NCBI RefSeq assembly: GCF_003584125.1
Contig: NZ_QXFL01000002.1
Location: 186,001 to 250,000 of the forward strand
DNA: 64,000 nt
Direction of reading: 5' to 3'
Source of the DNA: Aurantiacibacter zhengii
GTDB taxonomy: Bacteria; Pseudomonadota; Alphaproteobacteria; Sphingomonadales; Sphingomonadaceae
Position 1 is the first letter of the stretch. Each line of letters opens with the position of its first letter. The notes below the pieces were generated by a model, which was not told the origin of the DNA, did no database searches, and was given only the letters and a program-made list of their open reading frames with translations. Of the stretch, positions 53,187-61,775 are shown one piece after another. The position numbers and the translations under genes are program-made.

Positions 53187-53254
53187 AGATCGGGGGCTCC
53201 TGTCGGAAATTCGGGTTTTGCGCTGCGCAGAGGGGCAGCGCGTCAAAGCTGGCG

Positions 53255-53283
53255 TTGCGATTACGTGCGCGTGGTGCAATAGG
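53255..53283 (+). promoter_or_regulatory. Promoter of lptD; transcript may be leaderless
   Basis: TTGCGA (53255-53260), 17 bases and AATAGG (53278-53283). The predicted start falls on the A of the lptD ATG at 53290. Confidence 0.5.
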
Positions 53284-53289
53284 CAAGCC

Positions 53290-55632
53290 ATGCTCCCCGG
53301 CCTGCTTCCCGCGTTGCCTGACTGTCCGCTCCGCGTGTCGCTTGTCGGCGCAGCGGCAGCGCTGGCGTTGTATGCCCCTGCCCCTGCCCTGGCGCAGGAG
53401 GGGGCCGCCCCTGGCGCAGAGACGGCGATAGAGCCCGTGCAGACACCCGAACCGGGCGATGACGAGGAACAGGGCTTCCCCCTGATCGACGATTCGATTC
53501 TCTCCGCGCAGGACGCGGACGGCAATCCGCGCGAAATTGCATTCGAAGCGAACGAGCTGCGGTACGACCAGAACACCGATACCATCACCGCAGCCGGCAA
53601 CGTGGTGCTGCGCTCGGGCGACCAGTCGGTGCGCGCTGACGCCGTCACCTGGAATCGCATGACCGGGGAGATTGTCGCCACCGGTTCGATCCGGCTGGTG
53701 GACGAAAACGGCAACCAGCTGTTCACCGACCGCCTGGTGCTGACTGATGAGCTGGAAGCGGGCGCGATGGACAACCTGCTGCTCGCCTTCAGGCAGGGCG
53801 GCAGGCTGGCGGCACAGCAGGCCGCACGGGCCGACAACGGCGATATCGAACTGACGCGCGCGGTCTATTCCAGTTGCGCCGTTACCGATGCCGACGGCTG
53901 CGACAAGAGCCCCAGCTGGCGGGTGACGGCCGAACGGGTCTATTACGACCAGGATACCGCCCGCATCCGTTTCCGCGACGCCTACCTCGAACTTTTCGGC
54001 GCGCGCGTGCTGCCCCTGCCCGGCCTCACCGTCAGTGCGGATGGCAGCGCCAGCTCGGGCTTTTTTATTCCCGACATCGGGCTGACCGCATCGAACGGCG
54101 TGGAGATTACCGACAGCTATTACTGGCGCCTGGCCGACAATCGCGACCTGACGCTATCGGGATACATCTACACCGAAGCGGCGCCGATGATCTCGGGCCA
54201 GTATCGCCACCTGACCGGCAACGGTGCATTCCAGGTCACCGCCTACGCCACATACGGTTCGCGCATTCCGCTCAATGCCGTGCAGGCCTCCAGCGAAAAG
54301 GACGTGCGCGGTTACTTCTTCACCAATGGCCGCTTCCAGCTTGGCGACCACTGGACCGCGCAAGGCTCCATCCGTTACGCCAGCGACCGCACCTTCCTGC
54401 GCCGCTATGACATCAGCCGGGAAGACCGCATCCGGTCGGTAGTGGAACTGCGCAGGCAGGACGAGAATTCCTACGTGTCCATCGCCGGATGGGCCACGCA
54501 GGCACTGCTGGTCAGCACCGATCAGGGCCAGGTGCCGCTCGCGCTGCCACTGGTCGATGCGCGCTACCGCCTCGAAGACCCTCTGCTGGGCGGACAGGTG
54601 GAGCTGCAGGCAAACACGCTCGCCATCACCCGCGCGGAGGGGCAGGATACACAGCGGGCCTTTGCGCGTGCCCGCTGGGACCTGCGCCGCATCACGGCAA
54701 TGGGGCAGGAGGTTACCCTCACCGGTCTGGTGCGCGGCGACATCTACCATTCCACCGACAACCTGCTGACATCGGTCGATCTTTATCGCGGTGAGGCGGG
54801 CTGGCAGGCGCGCGGCGTCGCCACGGCGGCGCTTGACGTGAAGTGGCCGCTGATCGGGGACTTCATGGGCGGATCGCAGATCCTCACCCCCCGCGTGCAG
54901 TTCGTGGCCTCCCCCTCGATCCGCAATCTGGAAATTCCCAACGAGGACGCGCGCGCCATCGACCTGGAGGATTCCAACCTCTTCGCCCTCAACCGCTTCC
55001 CCGGATACGACCGAGTCGAAGACGGCGTGCGGATGACCTACGGCGTCGACTGGCAGGTCAATCTGCCCGGATGGCGCTTCAAGACCAACATCGGCCAGTC
55101 GTACCGGTTGAACGATGCCTTCGACCTGTTTCCGGACGGCACCGGCCTGAACGAACAGTGGTCCGACTTCGTGGGCCGCACCGAGGTGCGCTATCAGGAT
55201 TTCCTGAAATTCACCCACCGCTTCCGGCTCGACAAGGATAATTTCGCCGTGCGGCGGAACGAGATTGACGCGACCGTGGGCAGCGACCGCACCTATATCG
55301 AAGTGGGTTACCTGCAGCTCAACCGCGACATCGATTTCCGGCTGGAGGATTTGCAGGACCGCGAGGAAATCCGCCTCGCAGGCCGGGTGGCCTTTGCCCG
55401 CCACTGGTCCGTGTTCGGCTCAGCCGTCGTCAATCTGACCGACCGTATCGAAGACCCGACCCTCGTGGCCGACGGCTTCGAACCGCTGCGCACGCGGCTG
55501 GGCATTGCCTATGCCGACGACTGCCTGGAGTTCGGTTTCACCTGGCGGCGCGATTACATCCAGCTGGCCGACGCGCAATCGGGCAGCAGCTTCCGCCTCT
55601 ATTTCAACCTGCGCAACATCGGCTTCAACTAG
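53290..55632 (+). CDS. lptD: LPS-assembly outer-membrane protein LptD
   Basis: LptD with LptE inserts lipopolysaccharide into the outer leaflet. The 780-residue protein has a signal peptide (about 1-35, ending PALAQ), an OstA-like jellyroll (EIAFEANELRYDQNTDTITA; AAGNVVLRSGDQSVRADAV) and a large beta-barrel ending LYFNLRNIGFN. Cysteines at SSCAVTDADGC and in the late YADDCLEFGFTWRRDY fit the family's disulfide pattern. ATG at 53290 has only a weak AGG upstream and a promoter that may start at the ATG itself. surA, pdxA and rsmA follow on the same strand. Confidence 0.95.
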   Translation: MLPGLLPALPDCPLRVSLVGAAAALALYAPAPALAQEGAAPGAETAIEPVQTPEPGDDEEQGFPLIDDSILSAQDADGNPREIAFEANELRYDQNTDTITAAGNVVLRSGDQSVRADAVTWNRMTGEIVATGSIRLVDENGNQLFTDRLVLTDELEAGAMDNLLLAFRQGGRLAAQQAARADNGDIELTRAVYSSCAVTDADGCDKSPSWRVTAERVYYDQDTARIRFRDAYLELFGARVLPLPGLTVSADGSASSGFFIPDIGLTASNGVEITDSYYWRLADNRDLTLSGYIYTEAAPMISGQYRHLTGNGAFQVTAYATYGSRIPLNAVQASSEKDVRGYFFTNGRFQLGDHWTAQGSIRYASDRTFLRRYDISREDRIRSVVELRRQDENSYVSIAGWATQALLVSTDQGQVPLALPLVDARYRLEDPLLGGQVELQANTLAITRAEGQDTQRAFARARWDLRRITAMGQEVTLTGLVRGDIYHSTDNLLTSVDLYRGEAGWQARGVATAALDVKWPLIGDFMGGSQILTPRVQFVASPSIRNLEIPNEDARAIDLEDSNLFALNRFPGYDRVEDGVRMTYGVDWQVNLPGWRFKTNIGQSYRLNDAFDLFPDGTGLNEQWSDFVGRTEVRYQDFLKFTHRFRLDKDNFAVRRNEIDATVGSDRTYIEVGYLQLNRDIDFRLEDLQDREEIRLAGRVAFARHWSVFGSAVVNLTDRIEDPTLVADGFEPLRTRLGIAYADDCLEFGFTWRRDYIQLADAQSGSSFRLYFNLRNIGFN

Positions 55633-55695
55633 GCGCCTGCCGCGCCCACCCCCGGCAGCCTCGATCGGGTTTTGCCCCGCTTTTGACCGGGGTCA

Positions 55696-55724
55696 TTGGC
55701 AGGCTCCCATCATTTGGCTAGGGA
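55696..55724 (+). promoter_or_regulatory. Possible promoter of surA-pdxA-rsmA
   Basis: TTGGCA (55696-55701), 17 bases and TAGGGA (55719-55724), in the 190-bp gap after lptD. It predicts a start near 55731 and a 92-base leader. No terminator is clear in this gap. Confidence 0.4.
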
Positions 55725-55822
55725 GTGGCGGCTCAGCTAGGGTTAAGCCGGCAATGGTCATTGGCCCATCCTGCACATGGGTACCTTCGCCAGAAGGGCC
55801 TGCATACAAGACAAGGTAACGA

Positions 55823-57175
55823 TTGATCGTGTTTGCGACAAAACTGCTGAAATATTCCGCTGCCGCCATCACCGGCGCGCTGCTTGCCACCGGTGCCCAT
55901 GCCCAGGGCGTGCAAGTTGCCGGCTCCGATGCGTTCAACCTGCCTGACGATATTTCCTTCGTGGTAGAACCGCAGGATCCCAATGTCCGGCGCGCAACGG
56001 CCCGCGTGAACGGCAACATCATCACCGGCACCGACGTGGATCACCGCGTCGCCCTGATCCTTTCCGCGCAGGACCAGGAATTTCCCGCCGAGGAAATCCA
56101 GCGCCTGCGCCTGCAGGTGCTGCGCAACCTGATCGACGAAACGCTGCAGGTCCAGGAAGCCGCGGCGCAGGACATGCAGGTTACGCAGGAACAGGTCGAT
56201 GCCGCTTATGAACGATTCGCTCGCGAAGCGCGCGGCATGAGCACGGAAGAACTGGATGCCTATCTCACCTCGATCGGTTCCTCCCCCCGCTCGATCAAGC
56301 GACAGATCCAGGGCGAACTGGCGTGGGATAACCTTCTGCGTCGCAATGTGCAGCCCTTCGTCAATGTCTCCGAAGGTGAGGTCAACGAACTGGTGGAACG
56401 CCTGAACGCGTCACGCGGGTCGACCGAATACCGGCTTGGCGAGATTTTCCTGTCGGCCAACAGCGCCAACCGCGAGCAGGTGCGCACCAACGCCAACCAG
56501 ATCATCGAACAGCTTCGCGCTGGCGGCAGCTTCGTCGCCTATGCCCGCCAGTACTCGCAGGCCTCCAGCGCCATTGTCGGCGGTGACCTTGGCTGGATCC
56601 GTCTTGAACAGTTGCAGCAGCCCACGCTGGAAGCCGCAGCGCAGCAGATGACACCGGGCCAGTTGGTCGGTCCGCTGGAAATTCCCGGCGGCTATTCCAT
56701 CCTGCTGCTGATCGACCAGCGCCAGATTGGCATGGCGGACCCGCGCGATGCCGTGCTCAGCCTGAAGCAGATCAGCATCAACTTCCCCGCTGGCACCCCG
56801 CAGGCCGAGGCGGAAGAGCGCGGCTCTGCCTTCATCGAAGCCGTCGGCAACATGAACGGCTGCGGCGACGCGAATCTTCGTGCCGCTGCCATCGGCGCCC
56901 AGACGGTGGATAACGACCAGATCACCGTGCGCCAGTTGCCCGAGGCGCTGCAGCAGATCGTGCTGCAACTGAACCTGGGCGAGACCACCCCGCCGTTCGG
57001 CGACCTGACCGAAGGCATTCGTGTGCTGATGCTGTGTGGCCGTGACGATCCGCAGGAAGCGCAGGGTCCCAGCACCGACCAGATCATGGCCCAGTTGGAA
57101 GACGAACGCGTCAACCGCCGCGCCCAGCGTTACCTGCGCGACCTTCGCCGCGATGCGGTGATCGAATACAACTGA
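55823..57175 (+). CDS. surA: Periplasmic peptidyl-prolyl isomerase/chaperone SurA
   Basis: SurA escorts outer-membrane proteins such as LptD across the periplasm. The 450-residue protein has a signal peptide (about 1-27), the SurA N-terminal domain (VNGNIITGTDVDHRVALIL, about 62-80; LRNLIDETLQVQEAAAQ) and a parvulin domain (EYRLGEIFLSANSAN, later GGSFVAYARQYSQ and GGDLGWI). A second parvulin-like region is degenerate. The start is TTG at 55823 with AAGG 6 bases upstream; GTG 55829 is less well spaced. Six bp before pdxA, it continues the lptD-surA-pdxA-rsmA order known in E. coli. Confidence 0.94.
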   Translation: MIVFATKLLKYSAAAITGALLATGAHAQGVQVAGSDAFNLPDDISFVVEPQDPNVRRATARVNGNIITGTDVDHRVALILSAQDQEFPAEEIQRLRLQVLRNLIDETLQVQEAAAQDMQVTQEQVDAAYERFAREARGMSTEELDAYLTSIGSSPRSIKRQIQGELAWDNLLRRNVQPFVNVSEGEVNELVERLNASRGSTEYRLGEIFLSANSANREQVRTNANQIIEQLRAGGSFVAYARQYSQASSAIVGGDLGWIRLEQLQQPTLEAAAQQMTPGQLVGPLEIPGGYSILLLIDQRQIGMADPRDAVLSLKQISINFPAGTPQAEAEERGSAFIEAVGNMNGCGDANLRAAAIGAQTVDNDQITVRQLPEALQQIVLQLNLGETTPPFGDLTEGIRVLMLCGRDDPQEAQGPSTDQIMAQLEDERVNRRAQRYLRDLRRDAVIEYN

Positions 57176-57181
57176 TCCGCC

Positions 57182-58144
57182 GTGCCCGACCCCCTGCCGC
57201 TTGCCGTCACTATCGGCGACCCGGCAGGGGTCGGCCCGGAAATCGTACTCGAAGCATGGTCCCGGCGCGATGAGCTGCGCCTTCCGGCCTTCGTAGTCTG
57301 CGGTTCCGCAAGGGTAATGCAGGCAGCTGGCCGCGCGCTTGGCATTTCCTTTCCTGACAGCCTGATCGCCGAAACAGACGTCGATGCCGACTACCTGCCG
57401 GGACAACCGACCCGGGACGGTGCGATGCTGGCCCGCGCCGCCCTGTCGCAGGCCCTGGAACTGGTGCGGACGGGCAGGGCCTCCGGCGTGGTCACCGCGC
57501 CCGTTTCCAAGGCGGCAATCTACGCGGTGGACGATACCTTCGTCGGCCAGACCGAGTTTTGCGCCGATGCCTGCGGCGCGCCGCGCAACGATGCCGTGAT
57601 GATGCTGGCGGGGCCTAGCTTGCGCACCGTGCCGATGACCGTGCATTGCGCGCTTGCGGAGGTGCCCGGTCGCCTGACCCGTGAGCTGATCGTAGAGCGC
57701 ACCCGTATCGTCGCCCGCTCCCTTGTTACCGACTACGGCATCGCCAACCCCCGCATTGCCCTTGCCGGCCTCAATCCCCATGCGGGCGAGGACGGCCGGA
57801 TGGGCCGCGAGGAAATCGCGATCATTGCCCCTGCCATCGTGCAGCTACGCGGCGAGGGGATCGACGCCACCGGCCCGCACCCTGCCGACACGCTGTTCGC
57901 CCCGCACAAGCGCGGCAGCTACGACGTGGCGATCGCCATGTACCACGATCAGGCGCTGGTGCCGCTCAAGACTCTGGACTTCGACGAAGGCGTGAATGTC
58001 ACCCTCGGCCTGCCCATCGTGCGCACCTCGCCCGATCACGGGACCGCCTTCGATATCGCCGGCAAGGGCGTGGCACGGGCCAGCGCCATGATCGCCGCCA
58101 TCCGCATGGCAGGCGAAATAGCCGCGCGGCGGGCGGATGCCTGA
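57182..58144 (+). CDS. pdxA: 4-hydroxythreonine-4-phosphate dehydrogenase
   Basis: PdxA oxidises 4-phosphohydroxy-threonine in the DXP-dependent pyridoxal phosphate route. The 320-residue protein has the start [20 protein letters not shown] (about 7-26), the [11 protein letters not shown] stretch (about 103-113), [16 protein letters not shown] and [16 protein letters not shown], which carry the divalent-metal histidines. The start is GTG 6 bp after surA. Its 3' end overlaps rsmA by 8 bases. Confidence 0.95.
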   Translation: MPDPLPLAVTIGDPAGVGPEIVLEAWSRRDELRLPAFVVCGSARVMQAAGRALGISFPDSLIAETDVDADYLPGQPTRDGAMLARAALSQALELVRTGRASGVVTAPVSKAAIYAVDDTFVGQTEFCADACGAPRNDAVMMLAGPSLRTVPMTVHCALAEVPGRLTRELIVERTRIVARSLVTDYGIANPRIALAGLNPHAGEDGRMGREEIAIIAPAIVQLRGEGIDATGPHPADTLFAPHKRGSYDVAIAMYHDQALVPLKTLDFDEGVNVTLGLPIVRTSPDHGTAFDIAGKGVARASAMIAAIRMAGEIAARRADA

Positions 58145-58970
58145 CCTCCCTCCCCTCCGCCAGGTTATCGCGACGCACGGCCTGTCTGCCAGCAAGGCGC
58201 TGGGCCAGAACTTCCTGTTCGACGAGCAATTACTGGATCGCATCGCCGCCATTCCCGGCGACCTCCATGACCATGCCGTGCTGGAAATCGGCCCCGGTCC
58301 CGGCGGCCTCACCCGCGCCCTTCTCCGCGCTGGCGCTCGCGTTACCGCCATCGAACGTGACAGCCGCTGTATCCCGGCGCTGGCGGAATTGCAGGAGGCT
58401 TTCCCCGACAGGCTGCGCGTGCTCGAGGGCGATGCCCTCGCCCTCGATCACGCGCAGCTGATGGGCGAACCTTTCGCGGTCGCGGCCAACCTGCCGTACA
58501 ATATCGGCACCTTGCTGTTCACCAGGTGGATGGGAGGGGAGCACTGGCCACCTGACTGGACAAGCCTGACCCTGATGTTTCAGCAGGAGGTCGCCCAGCG
58601 GATCGTGGCAAGGCCGGACACCAGCGCCTACGGGCGTCTTGCCGTGCTGGCCCAGTGGCGAGCTGTTCCCAAGCTGGCCATGAAGGTTCACCGCAGCGCC
58701 TTTACGCCTCCACCCAAGGTAATGAGCGCGATTGTCCACGTGGAACCGCGCGAGGCACCGTCCGGGGTCAGCGCCAGGGTGCTGGAACGCCTGACGGAGG
58801 CCGCCTTTGGCCAGCGCCGCAAGATGCTGCGACAGAGCCTGAAAGGTCTGCCGGGTGCCCTACCCGCGCTGGAATCGTGCGGAATCGAAAGCACCCGCCG
58901 CGCCGAAACGCTGACGGTGGAGGAATTTGTCGCCGTTGCCCGCGCGATGGGCGATCAGAAAATCACGTAG
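58137..58970 (+). CDS. rsmA: 16S rRNA dimethyladenosine transferase (KsgA)
   Basis: RsmA dimethylates two adenosines near the 3' end of 16S rRNA. The 277-residue protein has [16 protein letters not shown] (about 22-37), the SAM loop [16 protein letters not shown] (about 47-62) and the target-base motif [14 protein letters not shown] (about 119-132). Its C-terminus overlaps the convergent PilZ gene by 16 bases, an unusual tail-to-tail overlap of coding sequences. It ends the surA-pdxA-rsmA run. Confidence 0.96.
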   Translation: MPDLPPLRQVIATHGLSASKALGQNFLFDEQLLDRIAAIPGDLHDHAVLEIGPGPGGLTRALLRAGARVTAIERDSRCIPALAELQEAFPDRLRVLEGDALALDHAQLMGEPFAVAANLPYNIGTLLFTRWMGGEHWPPDWTSLTLMFQQEVAQRIVARPDTSAYGRLAVLAQWRAVPKLAMKVHRSAFTPPPKVMSAIVHVEPREAPSGVSARVLERLTEAAFGQRRKMLRQSLKGLPGALPALESCGIESTRRAETLTVEEFVAVARAMGDQKIT

Positions 58971-59380
58971 GTCACGATCAGATAGGCGGTCGACAGAGCG
59001 GTGAGACCGAGCACGGAATAGGTGATGATGACGCCCTTCATCGATGTGTCTTCCTCGATCCTCACAGGATCGAGCTTCTTGCCCGCCTGACGCCTGGCAT
59101 TGCCGCCACCCGTGAGAAGGCGCGCATCGACCCGCTCTCTCAGGCGCACGCCAAAGCGGCGTCCGTCCACCCAGCGCACCTGGCCCGCCAGTTCGCAGGA
59201 ATCGAAGTGTACGGTGATGAATTCACCCCGTTCTGGCGGCTGCGCCATCGAACCACGCAGGCCGCGAATACTCACATCGGAAATGCGGGCCCCGCGGCTG
59301 CCGCGCGAATCAACCACGCGCGCATTCAGCATCACGGCTTCACGCTGATCGGTTCTGGACTGTTGGCTGTGTGCCAGCAT
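58955..59380 (-). CDS. PilZ-domain protein with C-terminal membrane anchor
   Basis: A 141-residue protein. Residues about 8-100 form a PilZ beta-barrel that in relatives binds cyclic di-GMP: an arginine patch ([10 protein letters not shown]) and [11 protein letters not shown] match the RxxxR and D/NxSxxG motifs. After a basic linker, the last 30 residues ([20 protein letters not shown] and on) form one transmembrane helix, so the sensor sits on the membrane. Such tails are rare but known. It overlaps rsmA tail-to-tail. The start ATG at 59380 keeps the Arg motif; a shorter start would lose it. Confidence 0.78.
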   Translation of the reverse strand: MLAHSQQSRTDQREAVMLNARVVDSRGSRGARISDVSIRGLRGSMAQPPERGEFITVHFDSCELAGQVRWVDGRRFGVRLRERVDARLLTGGGNARRQAGKKLDPVRIEEDTSMKGVIITYSVLGLTALSTAYLIVTYVIF

Positions 59381-59541
59381 GGCATCCCCTGGGAACGGTT
59401 GGCCTTCCCTTATGGATGGAAACCATTAGGACTTGGTAAAGCATGTCGCGAAGCAAGCCCTACCGTGGGCGGAAGCCTTCGCGTCCTCATTAACGCGCTT
59501 GTCATCGGGTGTGGGAGTTGCATTGCGCGGTCCGAGAGGTC

Positions 59542-60765
59542 ATGTCGTTTTGGATGCAACCACTTTCCCAGACAGAACGCGATCTCGTTTCCGGCATAGA
59601 CCAGCAGCGCATGCTGACCCGCACGCAGGAATGGGCAGCCATCAATTCCGGCACCGGTAACCTGGAAGGGCTGGCCCGCATGGCGCAGGAACTGGCGCAA
59701 GCCTTTGCCGCGCTTCCGGGTGAGGTGACCCTTCACGATCCGGCCCCGGTCACGGTGGTGGATGCAGAGGGGCGAGAGGCGGAAAAACCCCATGGTCGCC
59801 ACCTGGTATGCCGCGTGCGACCAGAAGCGAAACGCCGCTTCCTGCTCACCGGTCACATGGACACGGTGTTCCCGGCAGACCATCCGTTTCAGGAGCAGGC
59901 ATGGCTGGACGATGAGACCCTGAACGGTCCCGGCACCGCTGACATGAAGGGCGGCATCGCGATCATTGCCGAAGCGCTGATGGCGCTGGAAACCAGCGAT
60001 GCTGCCGCCGGCATCGGTTATGACGTGATGATCAACGCGGACGAGGAAACAGGATCGCTGTCGTCCGCCGCACTGATCGACGAGCTTGCCCGGGGCAAGT
60101 TCGCTGCTCTCACCTACGAGCCCAGCGCCCTGCCCGATGGCACGCTGGCCCATGCACGCGGGGGCAGCGGCAACTACAGCGTCACCTTTACAGGCCGGAG
60201 CGCTCACGCCGGTCGCAATCCGCAGGACGGTCGCAATGCCATCGTTGCTGCTGCCGATTGCGCCGTGCGACTGAAGGCGATGCAGCACGCCGACCTGCCT
60301 ATCAACCCTGCGAAGATCGACGGCGGCGCGGCCAACAACGTGGTGCCCGACCATGCCGTGCTGCGTTTCAATATTCGTCCCAAGACTACCGAGGCTGCCG
60401 AGGAATTTTCCCGCAATCTCGATGCCTTGGTAAATGCTCTTGCAAGCGAACACGATGTTGAGGTCGCCTTGCACGGCGGCATCTCACGTCCGCCAAAGCC
60501 GGTGGACGAGCAGGCGCAGAAGCTTTTCGACCTGGTGCGCGACACAGGTGCCGCGCTGGGTCACACGATCGGCTGGCAAAGCACGGGCGGTGTCTGCGAT
60601 GGCAACAATATCGCTGCCAACCACGTGCCGGTGGTGGACACGATGGGTGTGCGCGGCGGCAAGATCCACTCGCCCGACGAATTCATGATCGTCCCCTCGC
60701 TCACCGAGCGCGCCCAACTTTCCGCCATCGTGCTGCACCGGCTCGCGACGGGAGACATGCTGTGA
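59542..60765 (+). CDS. M20-family metallohydrolase in the arginine succinyltransferase operon
   Basis: A 407-residue zinc hydrolase of the M20 family (ArgE/DapE/CPG2 type). Zinc ligands and catalytic acids show in LLTGHMDTVFPADHP (about 98-112), GPGTADMKGGIAII (about 130-143) and NADEETGSLSS; the late His ligand is in GVRGGKIHSPDEFM. It overlaps astA by 4 bases, which joins it to arginine succinylation, so a succinyl-amino-acid hydrolase role is likely but unproven. The start is uncertain: ATG 59542 has GAGAGG only 2 bases away, and ATG 59554 or GTG 59509 are alternatives. Confidence 0.82.
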   Translation: MSFWMQPLSQTERDLVSGIDQQRMLTRTQEWAAINSGTGNLEGLARMAQELAQAFAALPGEVTLHDPAPVTVVDAEGREAEKPHGRHLVCRVRPEAKRRFLLTGHMDTVFPADHPFQEQAWLDDETLNGPGTADMKGGIAIIAEALMALETSDAAAGIGYDVMINADEETGSLSSAALIDELARGKFAALTYEPSALPDGTLAHARGGSGNYSVTFTGRSAHAGRNPQDGRNAIVAAADCAVRLKAMQHADLPINPAKIDGGAANNVVPDHAVLRFNIRPKTTEAAEEFSRNLDALVNALASEHDVEVALHGGISRPPKPVDEQAQKLFDLVRDTGAALGHTIGWQSTGGVCDGNNIAANHVPVVDTMGVRGGKIHSPDEFMIVPSLTERAQLSAIVLHRLATGDML

Positions 60766-61775
60766 GCTTCGTCATCCGCCCCGCAGGCATGGAAGACCTG
60801 CAGCACCTGTATGAAATGGCAAAGCTGACAGGCGGCGGTTTCACCAACCTACCGCCCGACCGCAACTCGCTGACCGGCAAGCTCGAAGGCTCCCAAACGG
60901 CCTTTGCGCGAAGGGGTGACGAGATCGTCGGCGAAACCTTTGTGCTGGTGCTGGAAAATACCGAAACGCAAGTCGTGCGGGGCACCTGCCAGGTGTTTAC
61001 CGCTGTAGGCCATCGCTGGCCCTTCTACTCCTATCGCATCAACCGCCTGACGCAGTATTCGAAAGAGCTGGACCGCACGGTTTCCGCCGAACTGCTCAGC
61101 CTGGTCAACGACCTGGAGGGCACCAGCGAGGTGGGTGGCCTGTTCCTGCATCCGGGGGAACGCGCAGGGGGCCTCGGCATGTTGCTCGCGCGCAGCCGCT
61201 ACCTGTTCATCGCGGCGCACCGGCACCGTTTTGGCGAGCGTATCCTGGCGGAACTGCGCGGAATTATCGACGAACGCGGCGGCTCCCCCTTCTGGGACGC
61301 CATAGGCGGCAAGTTCTTCGGCATGAGCTTTCAGGAAGCGGACGAATTCAACGCCATCCACGGCAACCAGTTCATCGCCGACCTTATGCCCAAGCACCCG
61401 GTCTACATCGCCATGCTGGACGAGGAAGCGCGCAAGGTTATCGGCCTGCCCCACCCCAGCGGCCGCGCGGCCATGCGCATGCTGGAAAACGAGGGCTTCT
61501 CCTATCAGGGCTATGTCGACATCTTCGATGGCGGCCCCACCATGCTGGCCGATACCGACAAGGTGCGATCCATCGCATGTGCCCACCACGGCGAAGTGGA
61601 TGAAGACACGCTGGAGAAAGGCGAAAAGGCGCTGATCGCAGCCGGAGAGTTCGAAGACTTCCGTTGCTGCTATGGCGCCCGCGATATTCGCGGCGATGCC
61701 ATAGCGATCGATGCCCAGTCAGCCGAACTGCTGGGTGTCGGCACAGGGGACAGGGTGTGGAGCATCGCCCGATGA
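60762..61775 (+). CDS. astA: Arginine N-succinyltransferase
   Basis: AstA starts the AST pathway by succinylating arginine. The 337-residue protein has the GNAT-like family's start FVIRPAGMEDLQHLYEMAKL (about 3-22), GGGFTNLPPDRNSL (about 25-38), SEVGGLFLHPGERAGGLGML (about 125-144) and FWDAIGGKFFGMSFQEADEF (about 178-197). It begins at GTG inside the M20 gene's stop and ends overlapping astB (ATGA). Confidence 0.95.
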   Translation: MSFVIRPAGMEDLQHLYEMAKLTGGGFTNLPPDRNSLTGKLEGSQTAFARRGDEIVGETFVLVLENTETQVVRGTCQVFTAVGHRWPFYSYRINRLTQYSKELDRTVSAELLSLVNDLEGTSEVGGLFLHPGERAGGLGMLLARSRYLFIAAHRHRFGERILAELRGIIDERGGSPFWDAIGGKFFGMSFQEADEFNAIHGNQFIADLMPKHPVYIAMLDEEARKVIGLPHPSGRAAMRMLENEGFSYQGYVDIFDGGPTMLADTDKVRSIACAHHGEVDEDTLEKGEKALIAAGEFEDFRCCYGARDIRGDAIAIDAQSAELLGVGTGDRVWSIAR

